A stretch of DNA of 36,006 nucleotides from Tissierellales bacterium (lineage in GTDB: Bacteria > Bacillota > Clostridia > Tissierellales > JASKZW01), in assembly GCA_030152145.1 (NCBI GenBank), contig JASLIL010000119.1:1-36006 (forward strand), written 5' to 3'. Each line of letters begins with the position of its first letter. The stretch's first letter is position 1. This document shows, piece by piece, positions 15,767-23,046 of the stretch. Both the position numbers and the translations under genes were made by a program. The notes beneath the pieces are model-generated. The model saw only the letters and a program-made list of their open reading frames with translations. It was not told where the DNA came from and searched no databases.

Positions 15767-17089
15767 CTAGTTATTTTCGTTCTTACTTTCCAATCTTATT
15801 AGGCTGTAGACCAAGGATATCATTATCCAAAAAGTCATAATGATCTTAGTCATATAAAGCACACTTTCAACCGATCCATGTAAAAGCACTCCTGCCAAAC
15901 TTGATATACTAGCCGCCCCCATGATTTTAATATAGCTATCTTCAGACTTATTTAAGATTTTTATTCCATACTTAAATGTTACAAATAAAAATATTAAAAA
16001 GACCAATAAGCCAATTAGTCCAAGTTCAGCGGTTAATTCTAAAAAGGTATTGTGGGCATGCCTTGCTGGCATGGTTCTAATATAGGTTTCAAAGGTCTGC
16101 TTAAAGGGAAGGTGACCAAATCCAATTCCTATAGCCTTATTATCCCTTATTATATCCCCTGTTATACTCCATATTTTAAGCCTATAGGCATTTGAAGAAT
16201 CACTTAGGTTTCCTATACTCAAGATTCTATTAACTATGGTTTGAGGTAGGAAGTAAAGTCCTAAAAGTGATAGGGGAATTACTGATAAAAGCAATCTTTT
16301 CTCTACTAAAAGTACAAATACAAAGGCTGAAAAGGCAAAGCCCAACCAACCACCACGAGAAAGGGTTAAGACCAAGGCCAGGGACATAAGTAGGCTGGTT
16401 CCTAAGAACAAGACCTTCTTTCCAAGCTTTTTATTGTACCAAAACAATCCAACTGAAATAGGTATTAACATTACCAGGTATTCAGCTAAAATATTAGGGT
16501 TATAGAAAACTGAATATATTCTTGCCCTTATATCTGGATTATTGGCTACATCTAGCCAGGCTGCATCCATTTCCACACCTACAAGATATTGATATAGGCC
16601 ATATAAGGATACTAAACTGCCTGCCAAGGTCAAGGCTACTGCCAACTTATTAAACTTGTCCTTAGTGTCTACTGTATTTACTGTTACAAATAAAAATCCT
16701 ATACCGCCCAAATGAATTGCCAGGTCCCTAAGGCTGCCCTTAGGATTTATAGATGTTATGGTCGCCAGTACTATAAGTACCAGAAAAATAACTATAGGCA
16801 GATCCATTGGCTTCTTATTAAAGTTACTTGCCTTCCTAAAAAACTGAATATAAAAGTAGGCAAAAACTAAAAAGTACATATATAAAAGGACTATAAGGTC
16901 TGGCATAAAGGGCAAGATTATAAGCCCTGCCAAAAGTCCTATTTCAAACTTGTATATAACTGCCATAGCCCCTAGTATTCCTAGAAATCCAACCAAGAAA
17001 TACTTTATGGGCAGGACAAAATAAAAGAGGGAATAGACTAAACCTAAAACTACAGGAACTATATATTTTTTCCTCTTATCTACCACCAT
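15767..17089 (-). CDS. O-antigen ligase/polymerase-like membrane protein (Wzy_C family)
   Basis: 440 aa with roughly eleven or twelve predicted transmembrane segments. The conserved Wzy_C signature is visible near residues 335-365 (R-H-A-H-N-T-F-L-E-L-T-A-E-L-G-L-I-G-L-L), containing the histidine typical of the family's extracytoplasmic loop. Members ligate or polymerise lipid-linked glycans outside the membrane. Here, beside csaB and tagA, the likely job is polymerising the wall polymer or attaching it. Start ATG 17089 follows GGAGGAGATC. It overlaps the stop of the small membrane gene upstream by 10 bases in another frame (ATGGTGGTAG), so the two may work as one complex. Confidence 0.85.
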   Translation of the reverse strand: MVVDKRKKYIVPVVLGLVYSLFYFVLPIKYFLVGFLGILGAMAVIYKFEIGLLAGLIILPFMPDLIVLLYMYFLVFAYFYIQFFRKASNFNKKPMDLPIVIFLVLIVLATITSINPKGSLRDLAIHLGGIGFLFVTVNTVDTKDKFNKLAVALTLAGSLVSLYGLYQYLVGVEMDAAWLDVANNPDIRARIYSVFYNPNILAEYLVMLIPISVGLFWYNKKLGKKVLFLGTSLLMSLALVLTLSRGGWLGFAFSAFVFVLLVEKRLLLSVIPLSLLGLYFLPQTIVNRILSIGNLSDSSNAYRLKIWSITGDIIRDNKAIGIGFGHLPFKQTFETYIRTMPARHAHNTFLELTAELGLIGLLVFLIFLFVTFKYGIKILNKSEDSYIKIMGAASISSLAGVLLHGSVESVLYMTKIIMTFWIMISLVYSLIRLESKNENN

Positions 17090-17634
17090 TGATCTCCTCC
17101 TTCATCTACAGTCCAAATACTTACTACCCACTTGTAAATCCGGGAGTCTAAACTGTAGGATATGATCTTATCTCCTAGGACAAGTCCTAAGGCTGCTAAT
17201 ATAGCTAGAAGGATTGATGCCTTATGGGCCCTTGACCCAATAGAATCCATTAGAAAGCTAAGTAGAAATAGACCTATGGAGAAGGAGAGTATAAATACAT
17301 TAAAGGCCTTAAATATAGTAAACTCTGTCTCAAAGTTCTTGTCTATAGAAGAGCTTACAAGACTATTGGCCCTGATATTCTTAAAAAAAGCATTTACCTT
17401 CCTAATAATCCTAAATATGAAATCCATAAAAGTCTTGTAGACCTTATATAGATAGCTATTGTCCAGATAAAGTTTCTTATCTACAAAAAAACTTAAAAGA
17501 ATAGATCCCTTAAATAAAAACTTTATAAAGCTAGTAAATCCATCTATTATCTTTCTTAGAAAACTAGTCTTATAGCCATCTACAAGGATAGTCCAAACTT
17601 TTACAAGGAAAGCTACTACCATACTGTTGTACAT
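17080..17634 (-). CDS. Small membrane protein, wall-polymer operon (function unknown)
   Basis: 184 aa, not recognised as a named family. Hydrophobic stretches lie near residues 35-52 and 110-160 (for example F-N-V-F-I-L-S-F-S-I-G-L-F-L-L, A-S-I-L-L-A-I-L-A-A-L-G-L-V-L-G), with many lysines and aromatics in between. This suggests a basic cytosolic N-terminal half and two or three membrane segments. Start ATG 17634 follows TAGGAGTG. The gene ends in W-W and a stop that overlaps the start of the Wzy-like gene. That points to tight coupling, or to the N-terminal portion of a ligase that is one polypeptide in relatives. Good coding sequence by operon fit; no function should be asserted. Confidence 0.75.
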   Translation of the reverse strand: MYNSMVVAFLVKVWTILVDGYKTSFLRKIIDGFTSFIKFLFKGSILLSFFVDKKLYLDNSYLYKVYKTFMDFIFRIIRKVNAFFKNIRANSLVSSSIDKNFETEFTIFKAFNVFILSFSIGLFLLSFLMDSIGSRAHKASILLAILAALGLVLGDKIISYSLDSRIYKWVVSIWTVDEGGDQWW

Positions 17635-17649
17635 ATAATCACTCCTAGA

Positions 17650-18135
17650 CTAGTCGAGAATTTCCATATCAATAACTGTACCCATAACCGCTATTCTCTT
17701 ATTTTTCACCCTATACTGGATTCCTACTCTTGTTTGTTCATCTCCTGCATAAACTACATCCTCTGTATTTTTAACATCAGCCTTTACCTTCATAGTAGCA
17801 GTGTACTTTCCTGGAACCTCTGCATCTACCCATTGGCCATTGTCCTCTAATTTTTCTGTAAAAGGTTTTATCTTAACTTCCTCTATAATCCCAATGTATC
17901 CATTCTTATCATAGTGAAATAACTTATCCCCTTCAACTATGTTCTTAACGCTAACATCTCTTATATCTGATACCTCAAAGGTTATATAGGCCTCTGTTGA
18001 CTCATTGGAGATAACTGGCTTATTTTTCATTCTTTTTCCTCCACCAACAACCAATAAAACTAGAACCAAGAGAGCTACCAGATCTATTATATTTATAAGT
18101 CCAAATAACTTTCCTTTTTTATCTATAATCTTCAT
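17650..18135 (-). CDS. DUF4330 family membrane-anchored protein
   Basis: 161 aa. A short cytosolic start (K-I-I-D-K-K-G-K-L-F-G-L-I-N-I-I-D) leads into one transmembrane helix (about 18-33), followed by a beta-rich outside domain. The N-terminal pattern fits DUF4330 proteins, which are found in Clostridia beside polysaccharide genes. Its ATG shares one base with the stop of the upstream glycosyltransferase (TAATG), and GGAGGAGT lies just before. No catalytic motif is seen. A scaffold or adaptor role in polymer assembly is only a guess from context. Confidence 0.8.
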   Translation of the reverse strand: MKIIDKKGKLFGLINIIDLVALLVLVLLVVGGGKRMKNKPVISNESTEAYITFEVSDIRDVSVKNIVEGDKLFHYDKNGYIGIIEEVKIKPFTEKLEDNGQWVDAEVPGKYTATMKVKADVKNTEDVVYAGDEQTRVGIQYRVKNKRIAVMGTVIDMEILD

Positions 18136-19262
18136 TATTTACTCCTCCATCTTTCTATTATTTCTTGATAAATATCAAGGTGAGTCTTAGCCATAGCCTC
18201 AGAAGAATACTTTTCCCTAACTAGGCTATAGAGATTTTCTCCCATTAGATCTATCCTGTCCTTATGATCTAAAAGGTAGTCTAGCCTATCTCTTAGGCCA
18301 TCTGAATCCCCCACATCTATTAAAAAGCCTGTTTCATTGTCTCTTATAAGATTGGCTACACCACCAACCCTGGTAGAAACTATGGTTTTTTTCATCTTGG
18401 CCCCTTCCATTATGACATAGGGAAAGCTTTCACTTATAGAGGTTAGGGTATTTATGTCCATTGCATTAAAAAGAGAGTACTGGTCCTCAACAAAACCCAG
18501 GAAGTGTATCTTGTCTTCTAAATTTAAGGATTTAACCTTGTCCTTTAGTCGCTCTTCATTATTACCTTCTCCCGCTATTAAAAACTCAACATCATCTCTT
18601 TTTTCCAACAACTTGGCTGCCCCATCTATAAAGGTATCATGGTCCTTTACCCCATCTAACCTGGCCACTATTCCAACCAAGGTCTTACCCCTATCCACTA
18701 TTCCAAACTTATTTAAAAATTCAGGTCTTGGAACTATATTTTCTGGCTTGTCCAGATCTATGCCATTATAGGCTACATAGATTCTATCCTCCTTAAAACC
18801 TCTATCTATGAGCATATCCTTAAAGGTATCAGATATGGCTATATAATACTTAAAGCTTTTAAGGGCTATGGTATTAAGGCTTGTAAAAACCAGCCTTTTG
18901 TAAAAATTATCCTTAAAATCCAACTTATAGTCACTATGAATAGTAGTCAACATAGGAGTTTTTATTTTCCTTTTCAGAAACATGGCTATAAAATTAGCCC
19001 TGGCACCATGACAATGAACTATATCATAGTTCTCCCTAAGTATTTCATCCCTAAGCCTATTAACTACAGACATATCAGATCTTGATTTTTGCTCAAAAAC
19101 CTCTATTTTAATACCCATGGATTTTAAATCTTCATAGAAGGTATCTTCTATAAAACAGATTACCTTAGCATCAGCTAACTTATCCAAGCCCTTCATTAGT
19201 GAGATTAAGTGAGTTTTGGCCCCACCAGTATCTCCTCCACTAATTAAATGAAGTACTTTCAT
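18135..19262 (-). CDS. GT4 family glycosyltransferase
   Basis: 375 aa from ATG 19262, six bases after GGAGG; the in-frame GTG three bases earlier is less well spaced. GT-B fold, retaining type. The N-terminal loop L-I-S-G-G-D-T-G-G-A-K-T-H binds acceptor or donor. The second half has V-G-I-V-A-R-L-D-G-V-K-D-H (about 195-208), F-L-I-A-G-E-G and the donor-site motif S-E-S-F-P-Y-V-I-M-E-G-A (about 282-293, containing the EX7E glutamates). Donor and acceptor sugars are unknown. The pairing with a PIG-L deacetylase recalls BshA/BshB of bacillithiol synthesis, but the setting with csaB, tagA and a ligase favours wall-polymer synthesis. Confidence 0.92.
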   Translation of the reverse strand: MKVLHLISGGDTGGAKTHLISLMKGLDKLADAKVICFIEDTFYEDLKSMGIKIEVFEQKSRSDMSVVNRLRDEILRENYDIVHCHGARANFIAMFLKRKIKTPMLTTIHSDYKLDFKDNFYKRLVFTSLNTIALKSFKYYIAISDTFKDMLIDRGFKEDRIYVAYNGIDLDKPENIVPRPEFLNKFGIVDRGKTLVGIVARLDGVKDHDTFIDGAAKLLEKRDDVEFLIAGEGNNEERLKDKVKSLNLEDKIHFLGFVEDQYSLFNAMDINTLTSISESFPYVIMEGAKMKKTIVSTRVGGVANLIRDNETGFLIDVGDSDGLRDRLDYLLDHKDRIDLMGENLYSLVREKYSSEAMAKTHLDIYQEIIERWRSK

Positions 19263-19278
19263 CACTTACCTCCTCTAT

Positions 19279-20190
19279 CTATAACTTATTTATAGATTTT
19301 ACTTTCTCCATATATCTATCCTTTAGTTTCCTGTTCTTAAAGTAGGAAGTCAAAAGGTTATACCTACTGCTAAGCTGCCTAAAATCTTCTGGCTGAAAAT
19401 TCTCCTTCTTTAAGTAGTCATCTAGAGCCTTTATTTGCTTAAGATCCATCCTCACAAAACTTTCCAAGGCATAACTAGGTGACGCCAAAAACCTTTTAGC
19501 TCTGTCCACCATACTAAAGGCATCAAAACCCATTACATACTGAGACTCAAATACCCTGTAAAGGTCATCTTTTCTCTTAAAGTCCTCCTTATCCATCATA
19601 GTGACTGCATTTATAATATCAGCCCTAAGCCTTGTATTTACTTCATACATGTATACATCTTCAAAGGACTCCCTCCAGCCCATGGCACTATAAAGAACTA
19701 TCCTGCTAGTGTTAACATGATCCCTGTGGCCATCTATTATAAAAGGAGTATAGATTATATCTGGATTCTCCTCCCTTATAATTTCCGAAACTCTTTCTAT
19801 TGATTCTATATCGCTTTCCACCTTTGAATCTTCCATATCTAAAAAAATCAAATTCTCCAGCTTTAAAATTTCTCCAAGTTTCCTAGCTTCTTCTTTCCTG
19901 ATATTAGCAAGTTCCTCTTTGGAAAGGTCTGATGTGGCACCAGCTCCATCAGTCATATAGACTAAGCTTACCCTATCTCCTCTATCCCTATGTTTTATAA
20001 GGCTAGCACCCAAGCCTATAGTTTCATCATCTACATGAGGAGCGAAAACTAGAACTTTCTTCTTTTTACCCTCAAACTGCCTATCCCTATAGTAAAATCT
20101 CTTCTCACTAAACTCATAGTAAAAATATAGGAAGACCTTGTTTAAAAGCATAACTGGATACTTTAGTATAGCCTTAATAAATTCTCTCAT
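19279..20190 (-). CDS. PIG-L/LmbE family deacetylase
   Basis: 303 aa zinc-dependent N-deacetylase of sugar amides. The metal/catalytic motif reads F-A-P-H-V-D-D-E-T-I-G (His52, Asp54, Asp55), with the second metal site in D-G-H-R-D-H (about 153-158, His155/His158). A short hydrophobic and aromatic-rich N-terminus (about residues 8-26) may associate with the membrane. The C-terminal 100 residues are helical and beyond the catalytic core. Lies 13 bases before the GT4 gene, so it may deacetylate an N-acetylhexosamine handled by that enzyme. The specific substrate is not readable. Confidence 0.92.
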   Translation of the reverse strand: MREFIKAILKYPVMLLNKVFLYFYYEFSEKRFYYRDRQFEGKKKKVLVFAPHVDDETIGLGASLIKHRDRGDRVSLVYMTDGAGATSDLSKEELANIRKEEARKLGEILKLENLIFLDMEDSKVESDIESIERVSEIIREENPDIIYTPFIIDGHRDHVNTSRIVLYSAMGWRESFEDVYMYEVNTRLRADIINAVTMMDKEDFKRKDDLYRVFESQYVMGFDAFSMVDRAKRFLASPSYALESFVRMDLKQIKALDDYLKKENFQPEDFRQLSSRYNLLTSYFKNRKLKDRYMEKVKSINKL

Positions 20191-20200
20191 ATAATCCTCC

Positions 20201-20968
20201 TTAGAAAAAATCTGCTGTGTGTATGCCTATATCTAAATCCTTGCTCTTTCCATTATCAAAACTAACTAGATGAGCCCTATTCTTAGTAAACTTATAGATC
20301 AGGCTCTCTTCCTTTCCATAATGAAATAGGATTGGCATTTTAGCCTCTTCAAATAGCTCTGCCTGATTTTTACTAAACCTAGCCAGGGCATAATATATAT
20401 TTTTCCTTCTCTTACTTAAAAGATAGTAATTTCCATTTCTAACTGTATAGTAGTACTTTTTATCTGGCCTAGACTTAAACTTCCAAGTTAGATAGTCATC
20501 TTCTAAAAATATAGTATCCCTCTCTAGGGTATTAGAAGCTAGAGTTTTTTTAAGATAAAAATAATTTTTAAGCTTCCATCCTAGCTTATAGGCTCCATGT
20601 CTGGAGTTTTCATTAGGATAGTTAAATATCAAATAGCTATCTAGCTTTTCCAGACAAAGCTTGGTTAAAACTGTATATATACCATAGCCCCTATAATCCT
20701 TATCCACTGCGGTATCACAGGGCTGATATCCCTTAATACCATATATATCATGTCTCCAAAATGACCTAATACCAATTAATCTATCTCCATCATAGGCACA
20801 AGCTATATAGGATGGCCCAAATATATTCTTATCATACTTCCAACTATACCAAGAAAAATCCAGCTCCAAATCAAAAACCTTATTCATTAGGGCTAGAAAA
20901 TCTTCCTTGTCTCTAAGTTCCATGGAACTAGTTTTATGCAATACATAGCTTATATCTTTCTTATCCAA
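20201..20968 (-). CDS. GNAT-family N-acetyltransferase
   Basis: 255 aa from TTG 20968, seven bases after AAAGGTGG. An upstream ATG at 21016 would place the -10 box TATAAT inside the gene and is rejected. The acetyl-CoA loop is seen as V-D-K-D-Y-R-G-Y-G-I-Y (R-G-x-G-x pattern), preceded by the beta strand of the GNAT core (I-G-I-R-S-F-W-R-H). N-Y-P-N-E-N-S-R-H-G-A-Y-K-L-G-W fits the C-terminal half. The final 90 residues are an aromatic- and lysine-rich extension. As first gene of the polymer operon beside a PIG-L deacetylase, it may acylate an amino sugar. Substrate unknown. Confidence 0.82.
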   Translation of the reverse strand: MDKKDISYVLHKTSSMELRDKEDFLALMNKVFDLELDFSWYSWKYDKNIFGPSYIACAYDGDRLIGIRSFWRHDIYGIKGYQPCDTAVDKDYRGYGIYTVLTKLCLEKLDSYLIFNYPNENSRHGAYKLGWKLKNYFYLKKTLASNTLERDTIFLEDDYLTWKFKSRPDKKYYYTVRNGNYYLLSKRRKNIYYALARFSKNQAELFEEAKMPILFHYGKEESLIYKFTKNRAHLVSFDNGKSKDLDIGIHTADFF

Positions 20969-20975
20969 AATCACA

Positions 20976-20983
20976 CCACCTTT
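20976..20983 (-). promoter_or_regulatory. Shine-Dalgarno that fixes the TTG start of the GNAT gene
   Basis: AAAGGTGG on the minus strand, seven bases before TTG 20968; no other start codon is as well placed. Confidence 0.7.
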
Positions 20984-20993
20984 ACTAAATAAG

Positions 20994-20999
20994 ATTATA
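20994..20999 (-). promoter_or_regulatory. -10 box of the envelope-polymer operon promoter
   Basis: Perfect TATAAT on the minus strand, 25 bases upstream of the TTG start, downstream of the mazEF terminator. The -35 (TACAAA at 17 bases) is weak. It is the only evident promoter for the ten genes down to 11272. Confidence 0.45.
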
Positions 21000-21044
21000 C
21001 TATATAATACTGGCATTTTGTAGAAATTATAGCTAAATAGGCAT

Positions 21045-21076
21045 AAAAAATAAGCATATTAATATGCTTATTTTTT
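21045..21076. terminator. Perfect palindromic terminator after mazF
   Basis: Thirty-two-base perfect palindrome: A6-TAAGCATATT and its complement ending in T6. It has a T-run in both directions and overlaps the mazF stop. It ends the mazEF transcript before the polymer operon begins. Confidence 0.85.
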
Positions 21077-21425
21077 ACAATTTTATTAGACCTAAACTAA
21101 TTTTGAGACATTCGTCTACATCTTTCATAGCGGAAGATCCGACTCTTCCAATTTTTTCTCTAAGTCTTTTCTTATCAATTGTCCTAAGCTGTTCCATAAG
21201 TACGACTGAATCTTTTGGCAGCCCATAGTTTTTTGCATCTATTTCAACATGGGTTGGGAGTTTTGCCTTATTTATCTGGGAGGTAATTGCCGCTACTATA
21301 ATAGTAGGACTATATTTATTTCCTATGTTATTTTGAATTACCAGGACGGGTCTAACCCCGCCCTGTTCTGATCCGACTACTGGACTCAGATCAGCATAGA
21401 ATATGTCTCCTCGTTTTACTATCAC
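21075..21425 (-). CDS. ndoA: MazF/PemK-type mRNA interferase (EndoA)
   Basis: 116 aa toxin endoribonuclease of the Firmicutes EndoA group. R-G-D-I-F-Y-A-D-L-S-P-V-V-G-S-E-Q-G-G (about 5-23) and R-P-V-L-V-I-Q-N-N (about 25-33) form the active-site strand and loop. T-S-Q-I-N-K-A-K-L-P-T-H-V and M-E-Q-L-R-T-I-D-K complete the fold. In the family the conserved Arg of the R-P-V region and the Thr/Ser of T-S-Q are catalytic. GTG start overlaps the antitoxin stop (GTGA), so toxin translation depends on antitoxin translation. B. subtilis EndoA cuts at UACAU; specificity here is not tested. Confidence 0.95.
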   Translation of the reverse strand: MIVKRGDIFYADLSPVVGSEQGGVRPVLVIQNNIGNKYSPTIIVAAITSQINKAKLPTHVEIDAKNYGLPKDSVVLMEQLRTIDKKRLREKIGRVGSSAMKDVDECLKISLGLIKL

Positions 21426-21700
21426 ACAAATTCACCTACAAGATGCTCCTCATAAGAGTATAAATCGTTTACATCTTGCTGCATACCTGATTCAGCAAGG
21501 GCTAAATTGATATCACTCATTTCCTTATAGCCTTGTTTAAGCTGTTTTATAATGTCTAGTCTCTTTTTCTCACGAATATAAAAGTCCATAGTTTGCTTAA
21601 CATACTCCTTTTTATCCAGTTTTTTCTGAGCCATTATAAAATCAGCTTCCTCTAGTAAAGCATTAATTTCTGTTGCTGTCTCCCTCTTTCTTTCAGCCAT
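21422..21700 (-). CDS. ndoAI: EndoAI-type ribbon-helix-helix antitoxin
   Basis: 92 aa, small and charged, first gene of the toxin-antitoxin pair. An N-terminal stretch (about 1-50) with the arm A-T-E-I-N-A-L-L-E-E-A and helices fits the ribbon-helix-helix fold that represses its own promoter. The C-terminal part (G-M-Q-Q-D-V-N-D-L-Y-S-Y-E-E-H-L-V-G-E-F) resembles the tail that wraps into the EndoA groove. ATG 21700 is preceded by GGGGGTG. A near-consensus promoter lies upstream, apart from the acpS-nnrD gene. Identified mainly by its place directly before mazF; the sequence agrees. Confidence 0.88.
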   Translation of the reverse strand: MAERKRETATEINALLEEADFIMAQKKLDKKEYVKQTMDFYIREKKRLDIIKQLKQGYKEMSDINLALAESGMQQDVNDLYSYEEHLVGEFV

Positions 21701-21767
21701 TAATTTTTTGCACCCCCAAGAAAATCAAAACTTATAAGTTTATAAAGACACTTAACTATATACATTC

Positions 21768-21796
21768 ATTATATATACTAAAAGACTACGAGTCAA
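21768..21796 (-). promoter_or_regulatory. Promoter of the mazEF (ndoAI-ndoA) operon
   Basis: TTGACT (21791-21796) - 17 bases - TATAAT (21768-21773) on the minus strand: five of six -35 bases, perfect -10, ideal spacing. It gives the toxin-antitoxin pair transcription independent of the upstream genes. Confidence 0.85.
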
Positions 21797-21802
21797 TTAA
21801 AT

Positions 21803-23035
21803 TTATAGGGATAAAAGCCTTAGGGCTTGAGGCAATTCATTTAAGATATCCATGGCCGTCATTCCGTATTCCCCCAATTTCTCTCTAGCCAAATCTCCTG
21901 CTAGACCATGAACGTAAACACCTAGCTTGGCACTGGTAAAGTCATCTATGCCCTGACCCAGAAAACTCCCTATAATACCTGACAAAACATCACCACTTCC
22001 AGCAGTAGACATACCTGAATTTCCAGTCCTATTTATATATGTCCTTCTACCGTCTGTTACCACTGTATTATGACCCTTTAAAACCAGAACTAACTTATTC
22101 TTTTCAGCATAGTCTCTAGCATAAAATTCTCTATTGCCCTCTATATCTTTAAGATTCACTCCAGTCAATCTAGAAAACTCTAGTGGATGTGGGGTAATAA
22201 CCAGGGACGAACTTCCCCTATCTAGTGATTGTCCCAGATTATTAAGTCCATCTGCATCTAGAACCACTGGCCCCTCATAGGCCTCTAAAATAAGTCTTAT
22301 AAAGCCCTCTACATCCTCAGAAACTCTCATTCCTGGACCTATAACCAAGGAATCAAACTTGGCTAATTCTGGCTCCAAATCTAAAAAACTATCCCTACAA
22401 AAAGCTCCATTCTTATCTCTTAAAGCAATAACTATAGGCTCTATAAATTTTATATTCATAAGATCTGCAATCTCGTCTGGAACAATAGAGTAGCTAATAC
22501 CAGTTCCCGACCTAAGACTGCTCATACTAGCCAGGTAGTTGGACCCAGTCATTCCCTTTGAACCTGCTACAACCCCTACTCTTCCATAAGTCCCCTTATG
22601 GGAGAAATCCTTTCTTTTGGGAAGGAGTCTCTTAAATTCTGGGTCCAAAAGAAGCTGACTTTCTCCAATACCTATAGCTACCACAACTACATAATCACCA
22701 TCATGACTTATGGAAAGTTTTATGCTGGTAATACCCAGCCCCTTTCCTAACTCCTTTGCATTTCCGTAGAGCTTACCATAGGGTCTTCCTAGGCTATCAT
22801 GCAAGATTTCTACATCCTTCAAGACCATATTTCTAATTCCCGTACCCAAAAGTTTAGAAATAGCTTCCTTTCCCCCAAAAATCCCAGCCACAGTTTCGGC
22901 TTTTATATTGTTCTTATAGATATACTTTTTCTCACCATCTGTAAAATACCTATCTAAAAACCTATCATCCCACTTCAAAAGAATTTTCTTTATTCTGGGA
23001 ACATAAACTGTATCAATACCTATCTCTCTAAACAT
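21803..23035 (-). CDS. Fusion of holo-ACP synthase (AcpS) and ADP-dependent NAD(P)HX dehydratase (NnrD)
   Basis: 410 aa. Residues 1-122 are a whole AcpS, which moves 4'-phosphopantetheine from CoA to acyl carrier protein. Asp8 in G-I-D-T-V and Glu57 in G-G-K-E-A-I are the metal ligands, with L-G-R-P-Y-G-K-L and S-I-S-H-D-G at the end. Residues about 138-410 are the YjeF C-terminal ribokinase-like dehydratase that repairs hydrated NAD(P)H: G-R-V-G-V-V-A-G-S-K-G-M-T-G, V-I-G-P-G-M, V-L-D-A-D-G-L-N, T-P-H-P-L-E, and S-T-A-G-S-G-D-V-L with catalytic Asp349. The NnrE epimerase domain, usually fused in front of NnrD, is missing. One continuous frame with no sign of frameshift. Eleven bases after mtaD, RBS GAGGAGA. 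The usual alr neighbour is also missing. Confidence 0.92.
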   Translation of the reverse strand: MFREIGIDTVYVPRIKKILLKWDDRFLDRYFTDGEKKYIYKNNIKAETVAGIFGGKEAISKLLGTGIRNMVLKDVEILHDSLGRPYGKLYGNAKELGKGLGITSIKLSISHDGDYVVVVAIGIGESQLLLDPEFKRLLPKRKDFSHKGTYGRVGVVAGSKGMTGSNYLASMSSLRSGTGISYSIVPDEIADLMNIKFIEPIVIALRDKNGAFCRDSFLDLEPELAKFDSLVIGPGMRVSEDVEGFIRLILEAYEGPVVLDADGLNNLGQSLDRGSSSLVITPHPLEFSRLTGVNLKDIEGNREFYARDYAEKNKLVLVLKGHNTVVTDGRRTYINRTGNSGMSTAGSGDVLSGIIGSFLGQGIDDFTSAKLGVYVHGLAGDLAREKLGEYGMTAMDILNELPQALRLLSL

Positions 23036-23046
23036 AAAATTCTCCT

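Noticed and set aside
18135..20190. GT4 + PIG-L pair as bacillithiol genes bshA/bshB
   Set aside because: Context is a wall-polymer operon (csaB, tagA, ligase) and no bshC is present; the pair alone is not diagnostic.
21075..21700. mazEF as part of a mobile element
   Set aside because: The pair is the chromosomal EndoAI/EndoA type beside acpS, a standard Firmicutes location; no transposase, att site or composition change seen.
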